DNA of 64,000 nucleotides from JAEMQF01 sp963775015 (GCA_963775015.1 CAVZHI010000025.1:81081-145080), one strand, 5' to 3'; numbered from the stretch's first letter, positions 44,832 to 55,720 are shown. The notes: a model not told the origin generated them from the sequence alone. Numbers and translations are program-made.

Positions 44832-45413
44832 TCAGGCTGCGGCGTCGCGCGGCGCGAAGAGCATGTCGCTGAAGGTGCGCGCGAGCGCCGTGTCGCACGC
44901 CATGCCGTGCGCGAGGTGCACGTTCATCGCAAAGCCGTCGAAAGCCATCAGCATCACACCAGCGATGCGCTCGCTTTGCGGCGCGTCCAGGCCCAGACAG
45001 CCCGCGACCCAGCCGGCGACGCGCCCCTGGAACATCTCGCGCAGGTGCGGGCTGTAGTCGCCGTTGCCGCTGCTCGTCGACACGGCTTGCATCACGTTGT
45101 TCGCAAAACCGTTCGTCTCGCGCGGCAGATCCCGCCACAGCGCGAGCAGCAAGCGCTGCAGGCGTTGCCGCGGGTCGGCGATGCGGCGCAGCGAACGGTC
45201 CAGCTTGTCCAGGCGCTCGCGCAGCCACGGCTCGTAAAGCGTGAACAGGATGTGGATCTTGGAGTGGAAGTAGACGTAGACGTTGGCCGTCGAGATGCCC
45301 GCCGCGCCGGCGATCGCCGGAATGTTCGTGACGCTGTAGCCCTGGGTGCTGAACAGGTCGAACGCGGCGGCCAGGATCGCTTCGCGAACGCCTTCCTTCT
45401 TCCGCTGTGACAT
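44832..45413 (-). CDS. TetR-family transcriptional regulator
   Basis: A 193-residue one-component regulator. The helix-turn-helix is in GVREAILAAAFDLFSTQGYS and VTNIPAIAGAAGISTANVYV, followed by YFHSKIHILFTLYEPWLRER. The ligand-binding domain is not distinctive. It is divergent from the dioxygenase gene that starts at 45561, with 147 bases between, a typical arrangement for a repressor of the adjacent heteroaromatic catabolic operon. The effector is unknown. Confidence 0.9.
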   Translation of the reverse strand: MSQRKKEGVREAILAAAFDLFSTQGYSVTNIPAIAGAAGISTANVYVYFHSKIHILFTLYEPWLRERLDKLDRSLRRIADPRQRLQRLLLALWRDLPRETNGFANNVMQAVSTSSGNGDYSPHLREMFQGRVAGWVAGCLGLDAPQSERIAGVMLMAFDGFAMNVHLAHGMACDTALARTFSDMLFAPRDAAA

Positions 45414-45560
45414 GTGCTCGCGCCTCGCTGTCGGTGCCCGGCCGGGCCGGAATTCAAAACTGAATGGTATTCGCTATTGACAGGTGCGGGCACGGTCTCT
45501 AGAGTTGCCGGCTCGCCCCGAGCATTGCGCAACGAGCGGGCTTCGCGCACCGGACCCACC

Positions 45561-46639
45561 ATGCACTCAGCGATCCGTACCCAGGAAGTGAACCCGGCCA
45601 AGCTGGCGCTGCTGTTTCGCAAGCAGTTCGAGTTGTGCCGCCTGGGCCCGGGGCAAACCGTCGCGATCGTGAGCGATCTCGGAACGCGCCGTGAATACAT
45701 CCAGGCCGGATTCGCCGCCGCCGAGGCGATGGGCGTCGACATCTACGAGATGTGCGTGAACGCGATTCCGGGCTGGACGAGCGTCGGCGTGGCGACCATC
45801 GGCCAGTGCAAGGGCACGCTCGAGGCGCTGAGCGTGGCCGACATGGTGCTGATCTTCCACGTGCCGCTGTTCTCGAAGTGGCTCAAGCAGGTCATGAACA
45901 AGGGCGTTCGCGTGCAGATGATCATCGACGCGCCCGACGACCTGTACAACCTGCAGTCGCCGCCGGGCTCTGAAGGAAGCGGTGCTGCACGCCGAAAGCC
46001 TGTACCAGAAGACGCAGCAGGTGCGCGTCACGAGCCAGGCCGGCACCGACCTCAGCTACCGCTGCGGCGAATACCCGGTGATGAGCCAATGGGGAATCGC
46101 CGACGAGCCGGGCCACTTCGACCACTGGGGCGTCGGTCTGTTGCACACCTTCCCGAACGAAGGCAGCGCCGCGGGCCGGGTCGTGATCGCGCCGGGCGAC
46201 ATCGTCATCCTGCCGTACTGCCGTTACGTCACCGATGCGATTCACCTGGACGTCGAAGGCGGGCACATCACGCGCATCGAAGGCGGTGTCGACGCGGCGC
46301 TGATGCGCGAGTGGCTCGCCGAAGGGCCAGGTGAGCCCGGAGGACCGCGACCCCTACGCCGTGTCGCACCTCGGCTGGGGCCTGAACCCGCAGTGCCGCT
46401 GGGATTCGCTCGCGCTCTACGGCGACGCACCCGAGCGCAGCCGCGCCGCGGCGCGCAGTTTCCCGGGCAACTTCCTGTTCTCCACCGGGCCGAACACGCA
46501 AGGCGGCGGCAAACGCACGACGCGTGGCCACTACGACGTGCCGATGCGCGGCTGCACGATCGCGCTGGACGGCAACGTGGTCGTGAAGGACGGCAAGCTC
46601 GTCGACCCGAAGATGATCGTGCCGCGCGTTCCGCGCTGA
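45561..46639 (+). CDS. nicX: 2,5-Dihydroxypyridine 5,6-dioxygenase-like enzyme (NicX family), two frame breaks
   Basis: Non-haem iron dioxygenase-type protein related to NicX, which cleaves 2,5-dihydroxypyridine to N-formylmaleamate, and structurally to aminopeptidase T. The N-terminal part has LALLFRKQFELCRLGPGQTV and MGVDIYEMCVNAIPGWTSVG. Later pieces are SQWGIADEPGHFDHWGVGLL, VSHLGWGLNPQCRWDSLALY and GGGKRTTRGHYDVPMRGCTI. His in SHLGWG and the H-x-D in GHYDVP fit the iron ligands. Extra bases at about 45971 (restores GLKEAVLHAESLY) and in GGG 46324-46326 (restores AEGQVSPEDRDPYAV) break the frame. About 359 residues corrected. First gene of a plus-strand operon. Confidence 0.78.
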
Positions 46640-46666
46640 CTCGCGCCATCAACGCCCACACGCGCC

Positions 46667-47269
46667 ATGTTGATCGACGGTGAATTCGCCGTGAACGCGC
46701 CGCCGCAGGCGTTGCTGCAGCACCTGTTCGATGCGCGCCTGATGGCGTCGTGCCTGCCGGGTTGCGAAACGCTCGAGCTGCTCGACGCCGACCGCTACCG
46801 CGCTGTAGTGCTGATCTCGATGGCGGGTATCGATGCGCGCTTTGACCTGCAGGTGCAAATCACGCAGCGCGAAGCGGACCGCATCGGCGCCATCGTGCGC
46901 GGCGAAGAAGGCGGCCGCGCGAGCACCTTGCAGGCCGAGAGCCAGATCACGCTCACTGCCACTCCCGAAGGAACGCGCGTGAGCTACCGCGCCGACGTGT
47001 CCTTGACGGGACGCCTGGGTCGGTTCGCCCTGGGAATGATGAAGAAGAAGGCGCAGTCGCTCGGCGCCGAGTTCGCCGCCAACTTGCAGCAGAAATTGCA
47101 GGAGCTCGGCGCGCCCGCAGCAGCCGGTGCGCCTGTGGCCGCATCCGCAGCAGCGCGCGGCGCGACGCTTCAGGCACCTGCCGCAAGCGCAGCGCGCAAG
47201 ACCGGTTGGCAGGCCTGGGTGATGTGGTGGCGCGGCGTGTGGGCCGCAATGTCCGGAGCAAAGGGCTGA
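46667..47269 (+). CDS. CoxG-type SRPBCC protein
   Basis: A 200-residue START/SRPBCC-fold protein of the carbon monoxide dehydrogenase subunit G family. MLIDGEFAVNAPPQALLQHL and MASCLPGCETLELLDADRYR are the diagnostic opening. TRVSYRADVSLTGRLGRFAL completes the domain. A Pro/Ala-rich linker and a C-terminal hydrophobic segment (GWQAWVMWWRGVWAAM) could anchor it to the membrane, as shown for CoxG of CO oxidisers. It precedes medium, small and large molybdenum hydroxylase subunits, so it probably recruits or matures that enzyme (inference). Confidence 0.88.
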   Translation: MLIDGEFAVNAPPQALLQHLFDARLMASCLPGCETLELLDADRYRAVVLISMAGIDARFDLQVQITQREADRIGAIVRGEEGGRASTLQAESQITLTATPEGTRVSYRADVSLTGRLGRFALGMMKKKAQSLGAEFAANLQQKLQELGAPAAAGAPVAASAAARGATLQAPAASAARKTGWQAWVMWWRGVWAAMSGAKG

Positions 47270-47270
47270 C

Positions 47271-48121
47271 ATGGCTGCATTGCAAGGCCTGTATCGCCCA
47301 AGCAGCGTTGCCGAAGCGGCGGGCCTGCTCGCGCAGGATCCAAACGCGAAATTGCTCGCTGGTGGCGCGACGCTCGTCGCGATGCTCAACGCCGGCGTGA
47401 TCGAACCCGAAGCGCTGATCAGCGTCTCAGGCATCGCCGAGATGCAGGGCATCAGCACCTTGCCCGACGGGCGGCTGCGAATCGGCGCGTTCACGCGCCA
47501 TCGCGACACCGCGGCGTGTGCGTTGCTCGTGGGCGCCGCGGCGGTGCTGCGCAGCGCAGCGTCGCAAATCGCGAATGCGACGGTGCGCAACATGGGGACG
47601 ATCGGCGGCTCGATCGCCTTCGCCGACCCGGGGCTCGACTACCCACCGGCGCTCGTCGCGCTGCGCGCCGAAGTCGAAGTGGCGTCGGCGAGCGGGCGGC
47701 GCGTGCTGCCGGCGAAGGAATTTTTCGTCGACTGGTACCAAACCGCGCTCGCGCCGGGGGAACTCGTCGTCGCCGTACTGTTGCCCGCGCCGCGCCGCGG
47801 CGACGCCGGTGTTTACATCAAACATGCACGAGTCGCAGGCGACTACGCGACGGTGTCGGTCGCCGCGTGTCTGGGTGCAGACGGAGGAATGCAGGCCGCG
47901 GTCGGCGCCTGTGGCCCGGCGCCGCTCGCGCTGCGCGAAGTGGATTCGCTGCTGTCGCAAGACCGTAGCGACGCCGCCGTGGCGCGCGCCGGCGCCCTGC
48001 TGGACCGCATCGCCGACCCGCTGGACGACGTGCGCGGCACGGCGTCATACCGCAGGCGGCTGATCCCGAGACTGCTCTTGCGCGCCGTGCGCGCAGCCGA
48101 GTCCGCGCAGCGAACCGCGCC

Positions 48122-48125
<4 letters not shown>
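47271..48125 (+). CDS. FAD-binding (medium) subunit of molybdenum hydroxylase
   Basis: CoxM/xanthine dehydrogenase medium subunit of 284 residues that passes electrons from the iron-sulfur subunit to FAD and the final acceptor. LYRPSSVAEAAGLLAQDPNA opens the domain; AKLLAGGATLVAMLNAGVIE is the first FAD motif; ATVRNMGTIGGSIAFADPGL the second. DDVRGTASYRRRLIPRLLLR is the C-terminal signature. It begins two bases after the CoxG stop and overlaps the small subunit gene by four bases, so the four genes are coupled. Confidence 0.93.
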
Positions 48126-48609
<484 letters not shown>

Positions 48610-48613
<4 letters not shown>

Positions 48614-51009
48614 CAAGCACCGTTCAGTCGAGCGACGCCGTCGGCGCGTCGATCGCGCAAGTCGAAGGCGCCGACAAACTCAGCGGCCGCGCCCAATACA
48701 TCGCCGACCTGCATCGCCCGGGAATGCTGCACGGCGCGATCCTGCAAAGCCCGCACGCGCACGCGCGAATACGCGGCTACGACGTGAGCAAGGCGCTCGC
48801 GTTGCCCGGCGTGCGCGCCATCGTCACCGGCGATGACTTGGATGCGAAGCACCGCATGGGCGCTTTCATCAAGGACGAGCCCGCGTTCGCCAAGGGCAAG
48901 GTGCGCTACGTCGGCGAGATCGTCGCCGCGGTCGCGGCGGACAGCGAGCGAATCGCACGGCGCGCGGTGCGTCTCATCGAGGTCGACTACGAGGAACTTC
49001 CCGCTCTGCTCGACCCGGCCGCCGCGCTCGCGCCGGGCGCGGCGCTCGTTCACGAAGACGCGGTGAACTACGTCAAGGTGTTCGACGCCGGAACGTCGGG
49101 CAACCTGTGCTCGCGCACCCAGCTGCGCGAAGGCGACGTCGAGTCCGCGTGGGCGCAATGCGACGTGATCGTCGAAGGCACGTTCCAGACCCAGGCCCAG
49201 GCGCACCTGGCGATCGAACCCTGTGGCGCGCTCGCCGAAGTTGATTCCTCCGGACGGATCACGCTCTGGTCGGCGAACCAATCGGTGTTCCGCGTCCAGG
49301 CCAACGTGTGCGAATCGCTCGGCCTGCCGATGACCAAGCTGCGCTGCCTCACGCCGCACATCGGCGCGGGTTTCGGCAACAAGATGGAAGCGCATGTGCA
49401 GCCGGCGCTCGTCAAGCTCGCGCTCAAGTGCGGGCGCAGCGTGAAGCTGATCCTGAGCCGCGAAGAAGACTTCGAGACGGTGCGCGCGCGGCATCCGATG
49501 ACCGTCCGCATGAAGACCGGCGCACTGCGCGACGGCACGCTCATCGCGCGCGAAACCGAACTCCTGCTCGACGGTGGCGCGTATGGCGACGACAGCCCGG
49601 GGGTGCTCGGCTACGCGCTGCTGATGAGCAACGGCCCGTACAACATCGCCAACGCGCACGCGCATGGCCAGGTGGCGTACACGAACAAGTTGCGCTTCGG
49701 CGCGTTTCGCGGCTTTGGCGTTCCGCAGGTGACTTTTGCGTCCGAGCAGCAGCTCGACGAAGTTGCACGCCGACTGGCGCTCGATCCGATCTCCCTTCGC
49801 CGGCGCAACATGAAGCGCGACGGCGACGCTTGGTTCGGCGGGCAGGCGATCCACTCGAACGGACTCGCGCAGTGCCTGGACATCGTCGAGCGCGAATCGA
49901 ACTGGCAGGCGACGCGCAGTGCGGCGGCCAAGGAGGCGCTGCCGGTCTCGCAGGCCGCGCCTGCGCCCACGTCGACGCCCACGGCGAGCGCGGCCGCAGC
50001 GTCGGAAATCCGCCGCGGCCGCGGCATGGCGGTGGCCGCGCACATCGGCGGCCTGCTCGCGTCGGGCGCGATCGTGCGCCTGCTCGAGGACGGCAGCGTC
50101 TTGCTCAACACCGGCGCGGTCGACATCGGCCAGGGCAGCAACACGGTGCTGACGCAAATCTGCGCGCAGGCGCTCCAGGTGCCGGTGGAAAAGGTCGCGA
50201 TCGCGAGCCCCGACACCGACGGCTCGCCCTACAACTGGGGAACGACGGCGAGCCGCGTCACCTACATGGCCGGGCGCAGCGTCGTCGCCGCAGCTGCCGA
50301 GATCGAGAAGAAACTCAAAGCGCACGCCGGCGAAATGCTCGAGTGTTCGGTGAACGACCTCGAATTGCGCCCGGGCGGAATCGTCGCCGTGAAAGGCGTC
50401 GACAAGCTCAGCGTCACGTTTGCCGACATTTCGGGTCGCGCGCATTGGGCGGCGGGCGGGCCGCTCATCGGCTCCCACAGCTGGGTCTTCGACCAGCCGA
50501 CGATCGACCCGAAGCGCGCCGTCGCGCTCGGGTTGCCGTTCGGCAAGATCGGCATCTTCAGCTTCAACGCGCTGGTCGTCGATGTCGACGTCGACACGGT
50601 GACGGGCAAAGTGCGCGTGGTTAACGCCTGGTCGGCGTGCGACGTCGGGCGCGCGATCAACCCGGCGCTCGTGAGCGGCCAGATCGAGGGCGCGTTCGTG
50701 CAGGGCCTGGGCTTCGCGCTCACCGAGGAAATGGTCTGGGACGGCGCGCGCCTGGCCAATCCGAGCCTGATGGACTACAAGATCCCCACCTTCGCCGAGC
50801 TGCCCGACGTGCTGCGCGCCTACATCGTCGAAGCGGCCGACCCGACCGGCCCGTTCGGCGCGAAGAGCGTCGGCGAGATCGGCATCAACGCCGTCGCGGC
50901 GGCGATTGCGAACGCGATTTCCGATGCGATCGGCGTGCGCCTGCGCGAATTGCCGATGAGCGGCGAGCGCGTGCTCGACGCGCTGCTCGACGGCGGAGCC
51001 CGCGGCGTG
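48610..51009 (+). CDS. Molybdopterin-binding (large) subunit of molybdenum hydroxylase
   Basis: Catalytic subunit of a xanthine dehydrogenase-superfamily enzyme, about 799 residues. KLSGRAQYIADLHRPGMLHG opens it; LTPHIGAGFGNKMEAHVQPA and LRFGAFRGFGVPQVTFASEQ bind the cofactor, and GPFGAKSVGEIGINAVAAAI has the catalytic Glu. The CO dehydrogenase loop C-S-F-R is absent, so it is a hydroxylase of an N-heterocycle or aldehyde-type substrate, not CO dehydrogenase. Linkage to a NicX-like enzyme suggests a pyridine derivative (inference). The frame passes through the expected stop: a base surplus just before 51005 hides a TGA that would overlap the next GTG start. Confidence 0.9.
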
Positions 51010-51854
51010 AGGATCGACGACTATCCCGCGCAAGAGCCGCTCTCGGCGCTCGGCGCGGCGTACCAGCAGCGCGTGCTCGCGCTCGGGCAGGGCGTGCGCA
51101 GGGCGAAGACATCGCCTACGGCGCCGACCCGTACCAGTCGCTCAGCGTTTACCGCGCCGAACGCCCGAGCGGCGACGTTCTGATGTTCTTCCACGGCGGC
51201 GGCTGGACGAACGGCTACAAGGAGTGGATGGCGTTCATGGCGCCGGCGCTGGTCGCGCAGGGCGTGACCTTCGTCAGCGCCGGCTATCGGCTCGCGCCGG
51301 CGCATCTGTTCCCCGTCGGCCTGGACGATTGCGCCGACGCGCTCGCCTGGGTCGCGCGAAACATCGACGCGTATGGCGGCAGCGCGCAGCGCATCTTCGT
51401 CGGCGGGCATTCGGCCGGCGGCCACTACGCCGCCTTGCTCGCCGTCAGTGCGGCGTGGCGTGCCGAGCGCGCATTGCGCTTGAACATTGTGCGCGGCTGC
51501 CTGCCGGTGTCGGGCGTGTACCGCTTCGGCGCCGACAGCGGCATGGCAGTGCGGCCGCGTTTCCTTGGCGCGGTGGCTGACGGCAGCGCCGAGGCCGCAG
51601 CGTCGCCGCTGCTCCACATCGATCGCAGCGTCTGCCCGCCGTTCCTGCTCACCCACGGCAGCCGCGACTTCCCGCACCTCATCAATCAGGCGCAGCAGAT
51701 GGCGCAGGCGCTGCAGGACGCAGGCGTTCCCGTGCAAACGCAAGTTCTCGACGACTGTGACCACTTCGACGCCAGCGTCGCGTGCGGCGACCCCGGGAAA
51801 CCCTGGGTCGCGCGCGCCACCGCATGGATGCGACAGTTGGGCACAACGCCCTAG
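51007..51854 (+). CDS. Alpha/beta hydrolase (HSL/arylformamidase-like), N-terminal frame break
   Basis: Serine hydrolase of about 282 residues. VLMFFHGGGWTNGYKEWMAF carries the oxyanion HGGG motif, AQRIFVGGHSAGGHYAALLA the nucleophile elbow G-H-S-A-G, and DDCDHFDASVACGD the catalytic His. The opening VRIDDYPAQEPLSALGAAYQ and DIAYGADPYQSLSVYRAERP resembles bacterial kynurenine formamidases of this fold. The frame breaks near 51095-51103 between those two stretches. GTG 51007 overlaps the expected large-subunit stop. It could hydrolyse a formamide such as N-formylmaleamate or N-formylkynurenine, or an ester; sequence alone does not decide. Confidence 0.75.
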
Positions 51855-51903
51855 ACGTCCGACGACATTCGCCCAACCCACATCGATACCAAGGAGACAG
51901 ACC

Positions 51904-53109
51904 ATGACGACCTCACCCACCACCAGCCGCCGCGCCGTGCTCGGCTCGATCACCGCCGGCGTTGTGCTCGCGCTCACCTCAGCCGGCGCAACGGCGCAGG
52001 CCGACAAACCGTTGCGCCTGGGCTTCTCGATCGCGCGCACCGGCATGCTCGCCGCGGCGACGCCATCGCAACTGAACACCTACGAGCTCTGGCGCGAACA
52101 GGTGAATGCGCGTGGCGGCATGAACGTGGGCGGCACAAAGCGCAAGGTCGAGTTCGTGATCTTCGACGACCAGTCCAAGCCCGAGCAGGCAGTGCGCATC
52201 TATGAAAAACTCATCACCGACGACAAGGTCGACTTGCTGCTCGCGCCGTGGGGAACGCCGTTCCACCTGTCGATCGCGCCGGTGCTGGAAAAATTCAAGT
52301 TTCCGATGGTCGGCAACACCGCGGCGTCGGTCGCGCTGCGCACGGTGAAGCCGGGCTACATCTGGTTCCCGACGTCGGCGATCCCGGACCGCATCGGCGT
52401 CGAACTCACGGCGATGCTGAAAGCGCAGAACGTCAAGTCGGTCGCCGTGATCGCGAACGTCTTGCCGTTCACGAAAGAGATCAAGAACTTCCTCGAACCC
52501 GAGCTGAAGAAAGCCGGCATCGAGATCAAGGTCTCGAGCGAGTACCCGCCCGACGTGAAAGACATGACGGCGACGCTGACGCAAGCGAAAGCGGCGAATG
52601 TCGACGCCGTGCTCGCGCTCGCCTACCCGGGCGACTCGGTGCTTTACGCGAAGCAGGCGAAAGAACTCGGCCTGAACTCGCCGTTCCAGTTCGTCGCGAT
52701 CGGCCCGAGCGACGCGTTCTTTCCGAAAGCGGTGGGCGCGCAATCAGCCGACGGTGTGGTGACGATCGCGCACTGGTCGCCGCGTGCCGACTGGAAGGGT
52801 TCGCAGGCCTTCTACGACGCGTACGTGAAGAAGTTCGGCGAAGACCCGGACTACCTGAACTCGGCGCTCGCGTGGATGTCGCTCGAGATTCTAGAGAGCG
52901 CGGTCGCCAAGCACGGCCTGGACAAGGAGAAGATCCGCGCCATGATCAGCAGCGATACTTTCGACACGATCAACGGCAAGGTCAAGTTCGACGGCGTGCA
53001 GAACTCGATCACGCCCACCGCGTTCGTGCAGTACCAGAAGGGCAAGCTGCAAATCGTCTGGCCGGCGAGCATCGCGACCGGCAAGTACGAGGCGAAGAAG
53101 GGTTGGTGA
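51904..53109 (+). CDS. Periplasmic substrate-binding protein, branched-chain amino acid (LivK) type
   Basis: Type I periplasmic binding protein of 401 residues. MTTSPTTSRRAVLGSITAGV has a twin-arginine-like signal. The binding fold shows PLRLGFSIARTGMLAAATPS, RKVEFVIFDDQSKPEQAVRI, YEKLITDDKVDLLLAPWGTP and KFPMVGNTAASVALRTVKPG. It is the first of five transport genes after the catabolic genes. Such systems often import aromatic acids in Burkholderiales, so a heteroaromatic carboxylate substrate fits the neighbourhood (inference). A strong AAGGAGACAGACC ribosome site precedes the ATG. Confidence 0.92.
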   Translation: MTTSPTTSRRAVLGSITAGVVLALTSAGATAQADKPLRLGFSIARTGMLAAATPSQLNTYELWREQVNARGGMNVGGTKRKVEFVIFDDQSKPEQAVRIYEKLITDDKVDLLLAPWGTPFHLSIAPVLEKFKFPMVGNTAASVALRTVKPGYIWFPTSAIPDRIGVELTAMLKAQNVKSVAVIANVLPFTKEIKNFLEPELKKAGIEIKVSSEYPPDVKDMTATLTQAKAANVDAVLALAYPGDSVLYAKQAKELGLNSPFQFVAIGPSDAFFPKAVGAQSADGVVTIAHWSPRADWKGSQAFYDAYVKKFGEDPDYLNSALAWMSLEILESAVAKHGLDKEKIRAMISSDTFDTINGKVKFDGVQNSITPTAFVQYQKGKLQIVWPASIATGKYEAKKGW

Positions 53110-53169
53110 GCCGCGACCGGGCCCGCGCGGCGATAGCCCGGCGCGCGCCGGCGTGACGGGGTCTGCGCG

Positions 53170-54069
53170 ATGGCTTTGATTGACACGCTGCTGTCGGGGC
53201 AGTTGCTGTTCGCTGCCCTCGTCACCGGATCGCTGTACGCGCTCGTCGCGCTCGGGCTGAACCTGGTGTACGGGACGATGCGCATGCTCAACGTCGCGCA
53301 TGGCGACCTGGTGATGCTCGGCGCTTACGCGGCGTTCTGGGCGGTCACGCTGCTGGGCGTGTCGCCGCTGTGGGCGGCGCCGGTGGTCGCTGCGCTCGGC
53401 GCGGCGCTGGGAGTCGCGCTCTACGCCGGTGTGTTCCGACGTTTGCTCGCCGCAGGTACGCCTTCGAGCGCGGCGCGGTTGGAAGGCAATTCGCTGTTGC
53501 TCTTCTTCGGCCTGTCGATCGTCGTGCAGAACGTCGCTGCGCTGGTGTTCACGCCGAACAACCGCGCGTACAACGCATTGGGCGACGTGCTGCGCATCGG
53601 CAACGTCGCGATGACGGCAAATCGCCTCGCGGCATTGTTGATCGCCGGGGGCTGCTGCGTCGCCGCGGCGCTGTATCTGCGGCGCAGTAGCGACGGGCTG
53701 GCGATGCGCGCCGTGATCGAACGCCGCGAAGCGGCGCTGATCGTCGGCGTCGATGTGGACCGCGTGCAGGGCCTCGCGTTCGCGCTCGGCTTCGGCAGCG
53801 CGGCGCTGGCGGGCGTGCTGATGTCGATGCTCGAGCAGTTCTCGCCGTTCTCAGGCTTCCCGTTCACGATCGCCGGCTTCATCGTCATCATCCTCGGCGG
53901 CCTGGGCAACGTCAGCGCGGGTCTGGCCGCGGCGTTGCTGCTGGGCGTGATCGAGACCTACGGCGTCGCGCTCACGTCGGCGAACCTGCGTTCGGTGTTG
54001 CTCTACGGCTGCTTTGTCGGCGCGCTCCTTTTGTTCCCGAACGGCGTCTTCGCCCGGCGCGCGAGATGA
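53170..54069 (+). CDS. livH: Branched-chain-type ABC transporter permease LivH
   Basis: Inner-membrane permease of 299 residues with about eight transmembrane helices. LLFAALVTGSLYALVALGLN and LVYGTMRMLNVAHGDLVMLG form the diagnostic N-terminus; AMRAVIERREAALIVGVDVD is the cytoplasmic coupling loop; FPFTIAGFIVIILGGLGNVS is the other signature. It overlaps livM by four bases. Substrate is set by the binding protein upstream and probably relates to the adjacent molybdenum hydroxylase operon. Confidence 0.94.
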   Translation: MALIDTLLSGQLLFAALVTGSLYALVALGLNLVYGTMRMLNVAHGDLVMLGAYAAFWAVTLLGVSPLWAAPVVAALGAALGVALYAGVFRRLLAAGTPSSAARLEGNSLLLFFGLSIVVQNVAALVFTPNNRAYNALGDVLRIGNVAMTANRLAALLIAGGCCVAAALYLRRSSDGLAMRAVIERREAALIVGVDVDRVQGLAFALGFGSAALAGVLMSMLEQFSPFSGFPFTIAGFIVIILGGLGNVSAGLAAALLLGVIETYGVALTSANLRSVLLYGCFVGALLLFPNGVFARRAR

Positions 54070-54992
54070 GCCACCCGCGAAGCGTGGTTCTGTGCGCGCT
54101 CGCCGCGCTCGGCGCGATCGGCCTGCCGTGGCTCGCGAACGACTACCTCGTCGGCGTCGGCCTGACGCTGTGGATGTGGATGGCGCTCACGCTGAGCTGG
54201 TGCGTGCTCTCGAAGATGACGGGCTATGTGTCGCTCGGCCACGTCGTGTTTTACGGCCTGGGCGCCTACCTCGTCGTCGTGTCGTGGCAGAGCGTGCCGC
54301 TGTGGCTCGCGATACCCGCCGCAGGGCTGCTCGCCGCGGCGTTCGCGGCGATCGTCGGCTTGCCCGTGCTGCGCGTGCGCGGGCCGTATTTCGTCATCCT
54401 CACCTTCGGCCTGGCCGAACTCGTGAAGTACAGCATCATCGCGTTCGAGTCGGCCTCAGGCGTGGCGAGCCGCATCCTGTTCGGCGCGCCCGACCTGGTG
54501 ACGATCTACTTCGCGATGCTCGCGCTCGCCGTCGCCGCGCTGCTGCTGTTCGCATGGGTTGCGAACAGCCGCTTCGGCCATGGGCTGCGGTCGCTGCGCG
54601 AAGACGAAGAAGCGGCCGAGACGCTGGGCGTGCCCGTCGCGCGCTACAAGCTGATCGCGTTCGTGCTGTCCGCAGCGCTGCCCGGCATGGTGGGCGGCGT
54701 GATGGCGCTGCGCTCGACCTACTTCGTCACCGGTGGCGTGTTCGACCCGATGATCTCCGTCACGGTGATCGCGATGGCGCTGCTCGGCGGCGGCGACAAC
54801 GCGAAGGGCCCTGTGCTCGGCGTGCTCTTTCTCGCGCTGCTGTCGGAGCTGCTGTGGGCGCAGGCGCCGCTGCTCTACATGGTGATCCTCGGCGCCATCC
54901 TGGTCGTGTTCGTGCTCGTCCTGCCCAACGGTTTGATGGGCCTCATCAAGCCGCCGCGCGCACCGGGCGCCGACGCGGGGCGAGCACCATGA
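54066..54992 (+). CDS. livM: Branched-chain-type ABC transporter permease LivM
   Basis: Second permease of 308 residues. WMWMALTLSWCVLSKMTGYV and SLGHVVFYGLGAYLVV are LivM signatures, VRGPYFVILTFGLAELVKYS follows, and SLREDEEAAETLGVPVARYK is the coupling loop. ISVTVIAMALLGGGDNAKGP is the conserved late segment. The stop overlaps the livG start (ATGA), consistent with equimolar translation of the transporter subunits. Confidence 0.94.
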   Translation: MSHPRSVVLCALAALGAIGLPWLANDYLVGVGLTLWMWMALTLSWCVLSKMTGYVSLGHVVFYGLGAYLVVVSWQSVPLWLAIPAAGLLAAAFAAIVGLPVLRVRGPYFVILTFGLAELVKYSIIAFESASGVASRILFGAPDLVTIYFAMLALAVAALLLFAWVANSRFGHGLRSLREDEEAAETLGVPVARYKLIAFVLSAALPGMVGGVMALRSTYFVTGGVFDPMISVTVIAMALLGGGDNAKGPVLGVLFLALLSELLWAQAPLLYMVILGAILVVFVLVLPNGLMGLIKPPRAPGADAGRAP

Positions 54993-55720
54993 CCGCGCTG
55001 CTTTCAGTGCAGGACCTGAGCAAACGCTTCGGCGGCCTGACCGCGCTCGACGCCGTGTCGTTCGACGTGAATGCGGGCGCGATCGTCGGCCTGATGGGCG
55101 CCAACGGCGCGGGCAAGACGACGCTGTTCAGCCTGATCGCGGGCAACGCCAGGCCGAGCAGCGGCGTCATCCACTTCCAAGGGCGCTCGCTCGTCGGCCT
55201 GCGGCCGGACCAGATCTGCCGCCTGGGCGTGGCGCGCACGTTCCAGATCGTCAAGCCTTTCCCGAATCTGACGGTGCTGGAAAACCTGCGCACCGCGGCG
55301 CTGTTCGGCAAGGCCGGGCACACCCGCGCGGCGAGCGCCGATGCCGCGTCGCGCCACGTGCTCGCCGAAGTCGGCCTCGCCGACGTGGCACACCGCCCCG
55401 CGGCAACGCTCACGCTGTCGGGCCAGAAGCGCCTGGAGATCGCGCGCGCGGTCGCCACCGGCGCGCAACTGATTCTGCTCGACGAAGTGATGGCCGGCCT
55501 CACGCCGACCGAAGTGACCGCCATGCTGCAAACGCTGCGCGACCTGCACGCGACGCGCGGCCTGACGCTGCTCGTGATCGAACACGTGATGCGCGTGCTG
55601 ATGGATCTGTGCGAAAAAATCGTCGTGCTGCACCACGGGCAACTCATCGCGATAGGCGCGCCGCTCGACATCGCGCGCGATTCGCAAGTGCTCGCGGTCT
55701 ACTTCGGGGCGCCGGCGTGA
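54989..55720 (+). CDS. livG: Branched-chain-type ABC transporter ATPase LivG
   Basis: ATP-binding subunit of 243 residues. LLSVQDLSKRFGGLTALDAV opens the domain. Walker A is GANGAGKTT, the Q-loop region reads VARTFQIVKPFPNLTVLENL, the signature is TLSGQKRLEIARAVATGAQL and Walker B is LILLDEVMAGL. The EHVMRV switch His follows. The start ATG 54989 overlaps the livM stop. The D-E-V after Walker B rather than D-E-P is usual for LivG proteins. Confidence 0.94.
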   Translation: MTALLSVQDLSKRFGGLTALDAVSFDVNAGAIVGLMGANGAGKTTLFSLIAGNARPSSGVIHFQGRSLVGLRPDQICRLGVARTFQIVKPFPNLTVLENLRTAALFGKAGHTRAASADAASRHVLAEVGLADVAHRPAATLTLSGQKRLEIARAVATGAQLILLDEVMAGLTPTEVTAMLQTLRDLHATRGLTLLVIEHVMRVLMDLCEKIVVLHHGQLIAIGAPLDIARDSQVLAVYFGAPA

